From positions 1,736,001 through 1,800,000 of the forward strand of contig NZ_CP029550.1 of the NCBI RefSeq assembly GCF_003173715.1: a DNA stretch of 64,000 nt. Direction: 5' to 3'. A program made the translations under genes and the position numbers. Of this stretch, positions 28,643 to 39,292 are shown one piece after another. The first letter of the stretch is position 1; each line of letters starts with the position of its first letter. The notes under the pieces are model-generated. The model was not told the DNA's origin, searched no databases, and saw only the letters and a program-made list of their open reading frames with translations. Origin of the DNA: Methylobacterium durans. Its GTDB lineage: Bacteria; Pseudomonadota; Alphaproteobacteria; Rhizobiales; Beijerinckiaceae.

Positions 28643-28852
28643 CACGAGCGGCTCCTCTGCTCACACACCGTCCGCCTCCGGGGCACACTGTCAGCGCTCT
28701 GACCGCCTTCCCCCCTCTGCCCAGCGCAACCGACACGATTCGAATGTGTGACCTTTGCCTGAGGAGGGCCACGTAAGGATCCCTTTGAGCGCAAACCCGT
28801 TCACGCCCCGTTGCGCCCCGCCCCGCATCGGCTAGTGAATCCGCCACGGTCA

Positions 28853-28929
28853 GCACCCGTAGCTCAGCTGGATAGAGCGTTGCCCTCCGAAGGCAAAGGT
28901 CACACGTTCGAATCGTGTCGGGTGCGCCA
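28853..28929 (+). tRNA. tRNA-Arg (anticodon CCG)
   Basis: The 77-base sequence folds as a tRNA: acceptor GCACCCG with CGGGTGC, D arm GCTC/GAGC, anticodon stem TTGCC/GGCAA around loop CTCCGAA, T arm with TTCGAAT, and an encoded CCA end. The anticodon at positions 34-36 is CCG, reading CGG (arginine). It marks the right edge of the accessory region. Confidence 0.95.
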
Positions 28930-29051
28930 TTCCCAAGCCTCTGAAATACATGACGTTTCGGCCGTGGTGGCGCAACGGGCCCGGCAGGAGCCGCGCGCTG
29001 GTCTGTGAGAGGCGCGCCTCTCGGCCATCGACAATGGGTGTTGCGGCGGTC

Positions 29052-29885
29052 TCAGACGGCTGAGGCCGCGATCCTGCGGGTAACCACCTCCGCGAGCGCG
29101 TCGATCCGCGCGCCGACAGGCAGGGTCTCGTCGGCCTGATCGCAGAAATCCGAGTCCTTGATCTCGCCGTTGCGGAAATCGGACAACGACCAGGAATAGC
29201 GTCGGCCCTCGGCGATCCCATGGACGGCCATGTCCAGCGCGTACACCACGCCCGGCCGGTGGATCAGTCCGCGGATCGCCTGCGCGGTGCCGCTGCGGTC
29301 GACCGGCGGTGTCAGGAATACCCGGATGCCCCGCCCGGCGACGGCCTTCACGACCGCCTCGACGTAGATCTCGCCCCGCATCATCGAGCAGCGATCGCGC
29401 CGGTCGGTCCGGTGCGTGACGACGACGATCACGCCGGCCCTCTCATCCACGACCGGTCGTCCGGTGGGAACGGGCGTGGCGCCAATGGCCGCGGCAGGCC
29501 GCGCCAGGGCCGCCGGGGATCTCCGGAACGCGAAGGTGGGAACGTAGGAACCGGGACGCAGGATGATCCTGACCCCGTCCTGCGCGCCGACGCCGTCGTA
29601 ATAGGCGGCCAGCGCCGCCCGCATCCGCGTCGCCTCGATCCGGACGATCGGATCGCGGTCCGGGTCGAAGCTCCTGCTGCGCCCGAACACGTCGACACCG
29701 ATCGCGTAGGCCTTGATGCGTGCGCCCCGGCCCGCGAGCGTCTCGGTCACGATGAACGACAGGAAGCGACGGTTGCGCTCGGACAGCCGCACGCTGCCAT
29801 CCGCGATCAGAGCGCCGAGGGCCATCTCGACGGCCGCCGCCTCGTCCGGATCCAGGCGTGAAGCCGGGTGCTGATCCACGGCCAT
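29052..29885 (-). CDS. protein with adenylate-cyclase-type N-terminal domain
   Basis: This 277-residue protein has, in its first ~130 residues, the conserved module seen before the effector domains of many alphaproteobacterial adenylate-cyclase-like and TPR proteins: [40 protein letters not shown] and the terminal GSYVPTF. The C-terminal half holds alternating strands and helices ([20 protein letters not shown]) but no cyclase catalytic residues I can see. It may be a stand-alone regulator of the neighbouring surface-glycan genes. The ATG at 29885 fits. Confidence 0.65.
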   Translation of the reverse strand: MAVDQHPASRLDPDEAAAVEMALGALIADGSVRLSERNRRFLSFIVTETLAGRGARIKAYAIGVDVFGRSRSFDPDRDPIVRIEATRMRAALAAYYDGVGAQDGVRIILRPGSYVPTFAFRRSPAALARPAAAIGATPVPTGRPVVDERAGVIVVVTHRTDRRDRCSMMRGEIYVEAVVKAVAGRGIRVFLTPPVDRSGTAQAIRGLIHRPGVVYALDMAVHGIAEGRRYSWSLSDFRNGEIKDSDFCDQADETLPVGARIDALAEVVTRRIAASAV

Positions 29886-29968
29886 GATCCCCCACGTCGA
29901 GGGCGAACGAATCAGGGTCGATCAGGCGAAGTAATAGAACCTGCCTTAACGTAGGTCAAAGGTTGAAA

Positions 29969-31524
29969 TTACATGTTTGCTGCACGAGCATGAGATGGCG
30001 CACAGCATGTCGGCCTCAGTTGCGACAGCATATTCACGGTCCTCTTCTGTACCGAACGAAATCGCCGGGGCGGACGATTTCCGTCACTACTCTGCCGTAT
30101 CGCGCGCGAATTCGTCGGCATCGCAAAGTTCCCTGCGCTGCGCGCTCTCGGACAATGTTCGGTGTCGCCCTTGCCGGCACGCGTGAGGCCGCAGCAGCGA
30201 TCGCGCCGAACCTCGACGCCGCGATCGCAGCCGCCGGAAGCGGACCTTGCGGTCCTCGCGGCCGATGCGACGACGCGCGCGTCATTCGAAATCGGGGCTC
30301 GCAATCGTTGCGCCTCCCCGGGCGCCGGGGTGATTTCCGGGGTGTGCGCGCTCGAAGACCTGGGCCCGGCCGTCGGGACCGACCCGGCCGGCGCAAGCTC
30401 AGCAATGGCGCAGGTGAGGTGATAGAGGCTGCTGGCGCGAGCCGGCTCCGACACTGGGCGGCCGGACGCGTCGAGGTTCTCCCACCACGAGCCGCGGACG
30501 GGATGATCGGCGTATCGGAAGAGCTGACGCCCGAGTTCGGCGATTTGCGCGTCGCACGCCGATGCCGCCGCAGAGTCTTCGGCGAGCCAGTGCCGGGCGA
30601 TCCACGCCTTGATCCGCTCCGTCTGCGGCCAAAGCCTCAGCAGCGGATCGCGCAGGGAGAGATCGCCGTTCAGCGCGTTGACGGCCAAGCCCTGCCTGGA
30701 GGAGATGCCGTACCCCTCGAGGATGTCGGTGAGCCTTCGTGCGGCCGCGAGCGCGTCCGCGCGGCCTCGGGACAGGCCCCAGCGCGTGAGCAGCCAGGCC
30801 CATTCCGCTTGGTGGCCCGGCTCGACGACCTCGAGGCCGTCGGCGTCGATCCTGCGCCAAGCGCCGTCGAAATGCTCGCGCAGCGCGCCGGTCTCGGGAT
30901 CCCGGAAACGCCTGAGGCAGAGTTCGGCGATCTCGTCCGCGAGATTCCGCCACGCCGCGTCGCCCCCCTGCTCGGCCCAGGCGAGGCATGCCTCGAAGAG
31001 GTGCATGTGCGGATTCGATCGGAGCGGCAGCCGGCGTGGCCGCGCCTCCTCGAAGCCGGCCTCCGGGTGCTTCCAGCCGGCGATCATGCGGTCGCGCAGG
31101 CGGGCCGCCAGGGGGACCACCGTCTCGACACGTTCCCCGATCGCGGCGGCCGCCGCCAGCCCGAACAGGACGAAGGCCTGGTCGTACAGATCGAACGCCC
31201 GCGACAACGGCCGGCCGTCGGCCGCGACCAGGGGCAAGACCTCGCCCGTATCCGTGATGTGATGGCGCTGAAGAGCATCAAGGCCGTGGCGGACGAGGCC
31301 CCGCCCCTCTCCCGTCCACCCGAGCCTCACGGCGGTGGCGAAGGCGTAGATCTGGCGTCCGACGACCCGGGCCCGCCGGGGATCGTCCGTCGGCGCCCCG
31401 CCGGGGTCAGCCGCTCATGGAAGCCCCCGTTGACGCGGTCCGTCCCGATCGCGGACCACAGCGGCAGGGCATCGCGGAACAGCCAGTCGCGGAGTTGCTC
31501 GAAGGTGGCCGTGGACCCCGACAT
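29969..31524 (-). CDS. AGE-family epimerase/isomerase (frameshifted, run-on C-terminus)
   Basis: An alpha/alpha-barrel sugar epimerase of the N-acylglucosamine 2-epimerase/mannose isomerase group. The start ATG is at 31524 (MSGSTATFEQLRDW). After about 44 residues the frame is lost at the CCCC of 31396-31399; a fifth C restores AGAPTDDPRRARVVGRQIYA and then the rest. The catalytic-type His motifs NPHMHLFEACLAW and EPGHQAEWAWLL are present. Family similarity ends near 30395; the extra ~140 codons to 29969 look non-coding, so the true stop is uncertain. It lies 21 bases downstream of the hddC-gmhB fusion, in one operon. Substrate unknown; the context suggests capsule or LPS sugars. Confidence 0.75.
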
Positions 31525-31545
31525 GCCGCGCTCGAGGTCCCGCTC

Positions 31546-32763
31546 TCAGGCCGCATCGGCGGCGAGAAGGCGCCGCACGAAGTCATCGAGCCGGCCTCCT
31601 TCGAAGAGGTGGCCCCGGATTCCCGCAGCCTCGGCCGCCAGGAGGTCCGACGTGCCGTCGCCGATCAGGAAGCTCCGCGCGACATCGACCGGCCAGGTGT
31701 CGAGCAGTTCGAGCAGCATGCCGGGCGACGGCTTGCGCCGGTTCGACACGCGCCGATAGCGCGCGAGCTCGGCCTCGGGATGGTCGGGACAGTGGCGCTC
31801 ATCGTCGATCCGGGCGCCGACGGCCGCCAATTCGTCGCGGATGTGACGGCCGAGGCGATGATACGCCGCCTCCGTGTAGAACCCCTTCGCGATCCCCGCC
31901 TGGTTCGTCACGACGAAGACGTGGTAGCCCGCGGCGTTGAGCATCCGGATCGCTTCGGGCGCGCCGTCCACCCACACGAAGCGGTCAACCGTGCCGACAT
32001 GGCCGAAATCGTAGTTGAGCACGCCGTCGCGATCCAGGAAGGCCGCCGGCCTGCGCCGATGGGCCGGGATCAGGGTCTGAGCCTTGGCGAAGTCGGCGGG
32101 GAGGCCGATGTCGAGGAAGAAGCCTTCGGCCGCGAGACCGCGGAGCTGGCCGTCCCGTGCGAGACGCGGCAGCACGTCGCGTTCGAGCGAGCCGTGCGAG
32201 GGCAGGTCCTCGAGGATGGACCGGCCCATCGCGTAGACACCGCCGTTGATCAGGGCCGGGCCGTCCTGCGCGGCCGCCCCGCCGAAGCGCGCGACGCGGT
32301 CTCCCGACAGCTCGACCGTATCGTAGCGGCCGGATCTCGCGCCTTCCCGGAGCGCGACCGCTGCCGTCACGGCCGGCGTGCGGCCGCGGAGATTTCGAAG
32401 AGCGATCAGGTCGACGTCGAACAGCGTGTCGCCGTTGAGCAGGACGAATTCGTCGTCGAGCCTGTCGCGGGCGTGGAGCAGCGCTCCCGCCGTTCCGGCG
32501 CGCTCCGGCTCGATCGACAGGGTCACGGTGACGGGCCGACCCAGACGCGCCGGCAACGTCCCGGCGAACGCCTCGACGCACTCGAAGCGATAGGAGGCGA
32601 GGAGCAGAATCTCCTCGATGCCGTACCGGGTGAGATCCTGGACGAGGATCTCCAGGAAGGGCCGGTCGCCCACCGGAAGCAGCGGCTTGGGCGTGTCCCG
32701 CGTGAGATCGCCGAGGCGGCTGCCGAGGCCGCCGCAGAGGATGGCGGCTTGTCGGAGGCGCAT
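31546..32763 (-). CDS. HddC-GmhB fusion: heptose-1-P guanylyltransferase plus heptose bisphosphatase
   Basis: This 405-residue bifunctional protein has two parts. Residues 1-~225 are a nucleotidyltransferase ([16 protein letters not shown], then KPLLPV, and [11 protein letters not shown]) related to D-glycero-alpha-D-manno-heptose-1-phosphate guanylyltransferase HddC. Residues ~240-400 are a HAD phosphatase of the GmhB type: [13 protein letters not shown] holds the DxDG catalytic motif, with [11 protein letters not shown] and a Lys/Arg-rich loop RKPSPGM before [10 protein letters not shown]. Together they give two of the four steps to GDP-D-glycero-alpha-D-manno-heptose for a surface polysaccharide. 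hddA lies upstream; gmhA is not in the window. The functional split is inferred from domain order. Confidence 0.85.
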   Translation of the reverse strand: MRLRQAAILCGGLGSRLGDLTRDTPKPLLPVGDRPFLEILVQDLTRYGIEEILLLASYRFECVEAFAGTLPARLGRPVTVTLSIEPERAGTAGALLHARDRLDDEFVLLNGDTLFDVDLIALRNLRGRTPAVTAAVALREGARSGRYDTVELSGDRVARFGGAAAQDGPALINGGVYAMGRSILEDLPSHGSLERDVLPRLARDGQLRGLAAEGFFLDIGLPADFAKAQTLIPAHRRRPAAFLDRDGVLNYDFGHVGTVDRFVWVDGAPEAIRMLNAAGYHVFVVTNQAGIAKGFYTEAAYHRLGRHIRDELAAVGARIDDERHCPDHPEAELARYRRVSNRRKPSPGMLLELLDTWPVDVARSFLIGDGTSDLLAAEAAGIRGHLFEGGRLDDFVRRLLAADAA

Positions 32764-33000
32764 GCGCCCTGTCCCTCATCAAGATCAGACGGAGCCGTCC
32801 GTTCGCCCGCACCATCACGGACGACAGTCCCGCATCCATTTTCAACTGTATCGGCCGGGGCGGTGAGCTATCGACCGAACACGAGACGCGATGCCACACA
32901 AGACTTTCAATCAAGATCCATATTCACAGGACTCATTAGCTTTATCATCGAATTTTTGCGGGGCCTGTATCCATATTTTTTACTGAACATCTCTGAAACA

Positions 33001-34044
33001 TTATCGGAACCGCCAGACTTCCGACCCGACCGAGGTCAATTGTACTGGACTCGCCTGGCCTCCGGCCGCGTTCAAGGCCTCGATGAGGCGGAACCGGTGT
33101 TCGGGGTGGACGAGGAAGAAGGCGAACCCGCCGCCGCCCGCCCCCGAGATCTTGCCGGCCAGGGCGCCGTGGGCCCGCGCCGTCTCGAAGAGCCGGTCGA
33201 TCGTGTCCGTCGAGACGCCGGACGCCGTCGCCTGCTTCGCCGTCCAAGAATGGCCCAGGATTTCCGCCATCAGGTCGATATCGCCCACGGTCAGCGCCCG
33301 CTTCATCGCCAGGGCATCGACCTTGAGCTGGTGCAGGGCGCCGAGGGTCGCGGCGCTCGCCGTGAGGATGCCCAACGTCTGCCGGTCGATGATGGCCGCC
33401 GACCGGCGCGACAACCCGGAGAAGCAGATGACGATCGAGCTCTCGAATTCCCGGTAGATCGCCCCCGACAACCGGAGCGGATTCACGATGACCTGATCGC
33501 TGCTGAGGAATTCGATGAAGTTCACGCCCCCGAAGGCGGCGGCGTACTGATCCTGGCGCCCGCCGGAAAGCCCGACGTCGAGCCGCTCGATCTCCCAGGC
33601 CAGATGCGCGACGTCGTATTGGCCGAGCGGCGCCTCCAGCACGTCCCGCATTCCGTCGACAAGGGCGACGACTAGGGCGGAGGAAGACCCGAGACCCGAT
33701 CCGGCTGGCGCATCCACCGTGGTCCGGATCGTGACGGGGATCCGGACGCCATCGTTGAACTGGCTGATGAAGCGCTGATAGACGCCGCGATGGAGAACCA
33801 GGCCTCGGTCGATCGGGTCCCCCTCCTCGAAAACGTCCCGCTCGCCGATGTCGTCGGCCTCGAACACCACCAGCCCATCCTCGCGCGGGAGGATCGACGC
33901 GAAGGCGTAGCGGCCGATCGTGACATTGAGGATCGCGCCGCCGAACTGATCGCAATAGGGCGAGAGATCCGTCCCACCGCCGGCCAGACCAAGTCGCAGG
34001 GGCGCGCGGGCACGCGTCTTACGAATGTCCTTGGCAGCGATCAT
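33001..34044 (-). CDS. hddA: D-glycero-D-manno-heptose 7-phosphate kinase HddA (GHMP family)
   Basis: This ~347-residue GHMP kinase opens with RARAPLRLGLAGGGTDLSPY, typical of HddA, followed by the ATP loop DAPAGSGLGSSSALVVAL, LDVGLSGGRQDQYAAAFGG and a C-terminal Gly-rich KISGAGGGGFAFF. It phosphorylates C1 of heptose 7-phosphate. I chose the ATG at 34044; the frame runs on to 34146 without family sequence. It is separated by 237 A+T-rich bases from the hddC-gmhB fusion on the same strand; both serve GDP-heptose synthesis. Confidence 0.85.
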   Translation of the reverse strand: MIAAKDIRKTRARAPLRLGLAGGGTDLSPYCDQFGGAILNVTIGRYAFASILPREDGLVVFEADDIGERDVFEEGDPIDRGLVLHRGVYQRFISQFNDGVRIPVTIRTTVDAPAGSGLGSSSALVVALVDGMRDVLEAPLGQYDVAHLAWEIERLDVGLSGGRQDQYAAAFGGVNFIEFLSSDQVIVNPLRLSGAIYREFESSIVICFSGLSRRSAAIIDRQTLGILTASAATLGALHQLKVDALAMKRALTVGDIDLMAEILGHSWTAKQATASGVSTDTIDRLFETARAHGALAGKISGAGGGGFAFFLVHPEHRFRLIEALNAAGGQASPVQLTSVGSEVWRFR

Positions 34045-34535
34045 GATCAACCCGAAATTGCTTTTACTGATTTCGCATCTACTTCTATAGATTGCGTGCT
34101 CGACAATTGTCTCATCTGTTTTTAGAAAATCAATCGCTTTTTCCAAAGATCAAGCATCGCAAAATTATCAAATTCCGACACCGTTGCCTGCGCTTTGAAC
34201 TGAATCAACTCAACGGAGGGGTCCGCCAGAGGCCCAGCACAGCTTAGGGAGCGGTCGGGCACCGGCAGCGAGACGCGCGCATGCCGCGGACGAAATCGCG
34301 CCGGCGCGGAGCCGGCCTGTCCTTGAGGCTGACATGATCCCGAGAGTGGATCAGGGCGCGCCCGTGACCGCTCGACCAGATGAGGCCTCGCCACCCGACC
34401 CGTCTCCATTCGCAAATGTGCGTGGACTCGACATCGCAATTCAGATCAGATTCGCGCGCTCGGCATCGAAACCTGACATCGATCGGCAGGGTGGGAGCCA
34501 GCAGACCATCTCAGAATGTGTGCCGGGAACGCGAT
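34045..34535. other. divergent intergenic region, A+T-rich
   Basis: About 490 bases separate the divergent hddA and pyruvyl-transferase-like genes. The first ~150 bases are strongly A+T-rich with a T-run near 34110-34140, suiting a promoter for hddA. No gene or RNA is recognised. Confidence 0.4.
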
Positions 34536-35788
34536 ATGGATCTTCAGGATGGCGGCAGGATTAACTGGTGGCTCAAGGACGATGACACTCAGAATTTCGG
34601 CGATTTCCTGGGATACATCATCAGCAAAGCCATCTTCACGCAGCCGGTCCGAGACCATTGCAGTTACAGGATGCTGGGCAGTGTGATCGCCGATTGGGAC
34701 ATCAATCAGGATCTCGCTCGCCCCGGTGGAGAGCCCGACAGGACGATCGGCTTCTGGTGCTGCGGCGCTCGCACGGAAGCCGGGGTGAGCAACGAATCGC
34801 GGGAGAGGCTCGCGGCCTACGGCGTTCGTGGCCCCTGACCCGGGATGTCCTCGGCCTGCCGGCCGACACCCCGCTCGGCGACCCCGGATTGATCGCTCCG
34901 ATCGTCCACACCCCGACCGTCCGGGACGATCACCGCAGCAAGACGATCTGCGTACCGCATTTCCTGGATACCTGCCGCGATGCGGATCTTCTCCGGCGGA
35001 CCGGAGCCGACCTGATCGTTCGACCGAACATCGCGCGCACGGAGCGCGCCGTCTTCGATCTCATCGATGCGATCGCCTCTTCGTCCTTCGTGCTGGCCGG
35101 CTCGCTCCACGCCGCGATCGTGGCCTGCGCCTACGATGTTCCGTTCGGCTATCTGGACACGGGCTTCGTCGACATTCCCTTCAAGTGGCGAGATTTCTCG
35201 GCGCTCGTGGGGATCGGCACCAGCTTCTGCGACCGCGTAGCCGATGCCAGGACGATCTACGAGCAGGTGAACCGCCCGCGCCTGCGCAAGCCGGCCCTCC
35301 TACCCATGCTGGCGGTCGCCCCCTTCCGGGTCCGGCTCGACATCCTGCTGAAGGCTTATCACCACGACATGCAGCAACGCGACAGCGCGTCGACGCATCA
35401 TGGCGAGCCGCTGAAAGCCCTTCTGAGGCAAGGGGATTATTCGCTGCTCGCATTGGCCGAGGCATGTCGTGATCCAGCGGCGCAGGCGGACAAGCAGGCA
35501 TCGATCGGGGGCGAGCCTATCGAGCTGTCGACGCATGACGATGTCAGCCAACCAGCGGTCGGCACGGACGCTGCGACGGTTGAGTCAGACGGGCCTGAAC
35601 CGGCAATTTCGACCGCCGAGACCGGATCGGAGCACCCGGATCCAGTATCGGCACTCCCCGACATCCTGGACGCGCCGCAGGAGGCGGCAACCGTGAGGGC
35701 CGAGTCCGCCGCGGCCGGGGAGCACGCGATGGCGGATTCTTCGGAGGCGGAGCGTGGGGAAGCGGGGTCCGGCACCAGGGACGCGTAG
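34536..35788 (+). CDS. polysaccharide pyruvyl transferase-like protein (frameshifted)
   Basis: The N-terminus reads WWLKDDDTQNFGDFLGYIIS, the Asn-x-GD opening of pyruvyl transferases, and the second half has ADLIVRPN, a central FVLAGSLHAAIVACAYDVPF segment and DIPFKWRDF, as in that family. The frame ends early at a TGA at 34836; a fifth C in the CCCC at 34832-34835 restores GPLTRDVLGLPAD and a ~417-residue protein. The last ~130 residues are Ala/Glu/Pro-rich and look disordered. It probably adds pyruvate ketals to a surface glycan; substrate unknown. Confidence 0.72.
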
Positions 35789-35908
35789 ACGTCCGCAGCC
35801 TCGAAAGACCCGGACGGATCGCGCTCGATCGGTTTCCCGGCAGCGATCATCGTCAGGCGCCATGGCAGCGGGACAGCGGGCCGTCGAGAGGCCGGACGGT
35901 GCCGCTCC

Positions 35909-38900
35909 TCACCCAGGCGGCCTCGCCATTCGACCGTCGATGACCTCGTCGCAGTGGGCCACGAAGCGCTCGCCGACAGACTTCCAGCGGTATCGCTCGG
36001 CCTCGGAGCGCCCGGATGCGGCGAGCCGGTCAGCCAGCCCCGGCTCATCGATCAGCCGCTGAAGGACGAGCGCGAGGTCGCCGTCTTCCGCCAGCAAGCC
36101 ATTCACGTCATCGACGATCAGGTCACGGAAGGCCGCGCAATTGCGATGGGCGACCACCGGCGCGCCCGCGAGCCACGCTTCGGCGATGACGATCCCGAAG
36201 CTTTCACTGCGGCTCATCGTAACTAGCCCGAGGCATGATCGCAGCGCGGCCGCCGCAACGCCGGTCGATTGCCAGCCGAGATACCGCGCCGAGCCGTGCT
36301 GAACAGGCATCCCGTCCTCGTCGGCGCCGATCATCACCACGTTGACGCGCTGCCGCCTGTTCAAGATCTCGACGGCCTCGATGACGGATCGGTAGTTCTT
36401 CGTCGCGTTCTTTCGCCCGAGAACGAGGAAAAAGGGCACCTCGGACTCGTAGAGATCCCGGAACTCGGCGAGCGATTCCTGATCCGGCTCCTCAAACGCG
36501 GCGCCCGCCGGCAGGTATCGGACGTTGTGGATGCCCCGCGAATAGAAGAACCCGCAGAGACTGCTTGGAGACACGAGCGATAAGGTCGCATCCCGAACCG
36601 CACCGAGAATATCGGGAAAATGATAATACTCATCATCGAGATGCAGATGGGGTATCAGGATCGTGGGAATACCGGCCGATTTCGCGCTGGCAACGGTGTC
36701 GCCGACGTGCTTGAGCACAGGATTGTGAGTGATGACCAGATCATAATCGCTGACGGACGCGTCGATCCACGCCTTGAGGCTCTCGCAGAACGGACCGCGC
36801 GACGCTCCCAGATCGGCACCGAAATCCGCCCGGATGTGACGGCTGGCGTCATAGAAGTCGATCGCCTCCGCCGGATCATCGAACGTCCAGGCATTCTTGC
36901 CGAGATCGATGACGCGATCCCCAATCCGGATGAAATCAACCGCGTACGCGCGCGGACGCGGATCGCGGTCGGCCGCAACACGTTCCGCCGAGGCCAGAAT
37001 CTTGACCCACGTGCTGCGGCTCGCATCCAGCGCGAGGTCGAAGCTCCCCGTGACGGTCGTCTGCAGAATGAGGTCGTCACGCTCGTTCAGAAACCGCAGA
37101 TGCGTTCGCGACGGCGCCGTCCCGCGCAGAAGAACGGTGCCGGAGCGGGCGGCGTGCAGCGACGTCTGGTAACCCGCCCACCGAACCGGTCGCCCCGACC
37201 ACGATTCCGGATCGTGCCATCCCCAGCCGAGCCCGACCTCGGTCGAGCCGCGGGACAGATGCCTGACCTTCGCTTCGTCGAGCAGCATCTGCGCGTCCCA
37301 GTTGCGAGTTGCCATCCGATACTTGAGGTCTTCCTCCGACTCGGTCGAATCGTCCAGGGGAAACCGAGCCCAGTACACGCGTTCGAGACCCGTCGGGACC
37401 GATGTGGTGTTGCCCTCACCGAAAGCGGAGAGAAACCGCGCTTGATCGGCGATCCGCGCCATGTCCGGCGCCACGACGTCGACGTGATAGCGACCGTCCC
37501 GCGACAGCGCCTTCACGAGTTCGAGCATATGAACCTCGGCTCCTCCCAGTGGCGGATCATTGTAGCGGGTCAGGACAGCGAGAACCCGCCGCTTCGGCCG
37601 CCCCAGATCCTGAAGGCATTCGTCGAAACGCTGGGCCAGGTAGGTGAGAGACAAGTTCTGGTGGAAATAGGCGATCGAAGCATCGCGCTTGGCAAGATCG
37701 CAGCGGTGGTCGATCAGCTCCCGGCAGCGCTCGGCGAAATCTTCGCGTGGGACGAGGGTCACGAATTCGCGCATCTCCGCATCGAAGCCGCGGGCGCCGA
37801 ACGGTGTCGAAACGATCGGCACGCCGTGACCGAGATACTCCGTTATCTTCACGTTCGAACCGCTGCCCTCCGTGACGGGATTGAGCGCGATCCTGGCTCC
37901 GTGGAGGAGACGCGACTTCTCCTCGCGGTCGACGATGCCGTGCAGCACGACGTTCGGTGGGGGCGCCGACAGGCAATCGCAGACCGAGCCGATGATCCGG
38001 AAATCGACGCTCGGGAGAGCGGGAGCGAGTTGGTCAACGATGAAGCGGGCCGCGTCGATGTTCGGGGGATGGGCCGATCCCAGGAAAACCATGAAGGGTC
38101 GCGCGACAGGGAGATCGCTCAACCGGCCGCGCGGGACAGGTTCTTCGCCTCCGTTCCGGATGACGACGCTCCCGGGCCCCGCCAGAGCGCCGCGCGAGAT
38201 GCTCGCGCGCACGATACCGGCGAGATCTTCCTCCGACACCGAAATGATCAGATCGGCGTGTTCAGCACAGAAAGCCTCGACGCGCGCCGCCACTTTCAGG
38301 ATGCTCGCCCGCTCCGGATGGTACTGGAGCGTCCGATCTTTGAGATCGAATTCCCAATTGTGTGCGGCGTAGACGAAATTGACCCTGCCCCCCTCCGCCA
38401 GAGGGGCCATGTAGGGATGCTCGAAGACGACACGTGCGGCAGCGCTCGCCAGATGGTCAAACAGAGCGACCATGAGTTTGTTCTCACGGACGAATCGTGA
38501 CGCCGTCGTATCGTCGGCCGAAATATGAAAGATCGCATTGATGCGCCGTTCCTCGGCGAGATGCGCGTCCGTCTTGGGCACCCGGCAGTAGAAGACTCCC
38601 TGCTTCCATTCGGACGTGAGGGACCCGTCGTTCGAGAACGTCAGCACGACAGCGCGGTGTGTCTCCGCCAAGCGCGCGTAGATCTGCTGAATGCGCGAGG
38701 CACCGCCGCCCACCGATCGCGCGACATCGTAGTCGTTGACCGCGAGGATGGTCGCGCGCCGCGGCCGCAGATCGGCCGCGGATTTTGCCCGGTGCAAGGC
38801 CGCGGCCACCGTTTCCGCCGTCGCCGCCCACCGGTGACGGGTCTCGACCGTCCCGCGCGCGGCGAGCCCGAGCGTCTCGCAAAGCGCCCGCGATTGCTGC

Positions 38901-39280
38901 AACCCGCTCAAGGCATCGGCGAACGCCTCGCCGTCTCCGACAAGACAATCGATGCCGTCCTGCAGGGCCGTTCCTCGCAAGCCGAACGGCGTCGAGATGA
39001 TCGCCAACCCGTAGGCTGCGCTCTCCAGGATCTTGAGGTTGACGCCGCTGCCCGACCTGATGGGATTCAGCGCAACATGGGCACGCACCAGCAAGGCGTG
39101 GCGCTCCGCGTCGGAAATGATGCCGTGCGCGGTGAGGTTCGAACCATATTCCCGGGCGGCAAGACAGCCGCCGAAGATGTCGAACTTTATATCCAAGAAG
39201 CGAGGGGCCAAGCTCTCGACGATGAAATTCGCCGCCTCCGTGTTCGGCGGATGCTTCGAACCGCCGAATACCACCCGCAT
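35909..39280 (-). CDS. giant multi-module GT4 glycosyltransferase (C-terminal part)
   Basis: This 1123-residue frame holds the rear half of one GT4 domain, then two further GT4 modules. Signatures are FGGSKHPPN, NPIRSGSGVNLKILE and STPFGLRG in module A; ILAVNDYDVARSVGGG, NPVTEGSGSNVKITEYLGHG and STPFGARG in B; and VLTRYNDPPLGGAEVHMLE, LGRKNATKNYRSVIE and SRSESFGIVIAEAW in C. Module C also carries a ~200-residue insert of unknown role. GT4 enzymes transfer sugars from nucleotide donors with retention. The same frame continues upstream beyond a single TGA (see 39293-39949), so the natural protein is probably ~1346 residues with three complete modules, for assembly of a surface polysaccharide at the inner-membrane face. 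Confidence 0.8.
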   Translation of the reverse strand: MRVVFGGSKHPPNTEAANFIVESLAPRFLDIKFDIFGGCLAAREYGSNLTAHGIISDAERHALLVRAHVALNPIRSGSGVNLKILESAAYGLAIISTPFGLRGTALQDGIDCLVGDGEAFADALSGLQQSRALCETLGLAARGTVETRHRWAATAETVAAALHRAKSAADLRPRRATILAVNDYDVARSVGGGASRIQQIYARLAETHRAVVLTFSNDGSLTSEWKQGVFYCRVPKTDAHLAEERRINAIFHISADDTTASRFVRENKLMVALFDHLASAAARVVFEHPYMAPLAEGGRVNFVYAAHNWEFDLKDRTLQYHPERASILKVAARVEAFCAEHADLIISVSEEDLAGIVRASISRGALAGPGSVVIRNGGEEPVPRGRLSDLPVARPFMVFLGSAHPPNIDAARFIVDQLAPALPSVDFRIIGSVCDCLSAPPPNVVLHGIVDREEKSRLLHGARIALNPVTEGSGSNVKITEYLGHGVPIVSTPFGARGFDAEMREFVTLVPREDFAERCRELIDHRCDLAKRDASIAYFHQNLSLTYLAQRFDECLQDLGRPKRRVLAVLTRYNDPPLGGAEVHMLELVKALSRDGRYHVDVVAPDMARIADQARFLSAFGEGNTTSVPTGLERVYWARFPLDDSTESEEDLKYRMATRNWDAQMLLDEAKVRHLSRGSTEVGLGWGWHDPESWSGRPVRWAGYQTSLHAARSGTVLLRGTAPSRTHLRFLNERDDLILQTTVTGSFDLALDASRSTWVKILASAERVAADRDPRPRAYAVDFIRIGDRVIDLGKNAWTFDDPAEAIDFYDASRHIRADFGADLGASRGPFCESLKAWIDASVSDYDLVITHNPVLKHVGDTVASAKSAGIPTILIPHLHLDDEYYHFPDILGAVRDATLSLVSPSSLCGFFYSRGIHNVRYLPAGAAFEEPDQESLAEFRDLYESEVPFFLVLGRKNATKNYRSVIEAVEILNRRQRVNVVMIGADEDGMPVQHGSARYLGWQSTGVAAAALRSCLGLVTMSRSESFGIVIAEAWLAGAPVVAHRNCAAFRDLIVDDVNGLLAEDGDLALVLQRLIDEPGLADRLAASGRSEAERYRWKSVGERFVAHCDEVIDGRMARPPG

Positions 39281-39292
39281 GGGATCATCCGA

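Noticed and set aside
28853..28929. tRNA-Arg as the integration site of the island carrying the integrase at 12365
   Set aside because: The 3' end points away from the island and I found no copy of it near the integrase, so the usual att arrangement is not supported.
29969..30394. C-terminal extension of the AGE epimerase as a real domain
   Set aside because: Family similarity stops near 30395 and the remaining codons have no protein-like pattern; another small error that hides the true stop is more likely.
31417..33675. Long plus-strand open frame opposite the heptose genes
   Set aside because: It lies antisense to well-supported genes, and its Arg/Gly/Ala-rich composition is typical of shadows in G+C-rich DNA. 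The same applies to long frames at 67-1494, 36620-38500, 44481-46097 and 57101-58648.
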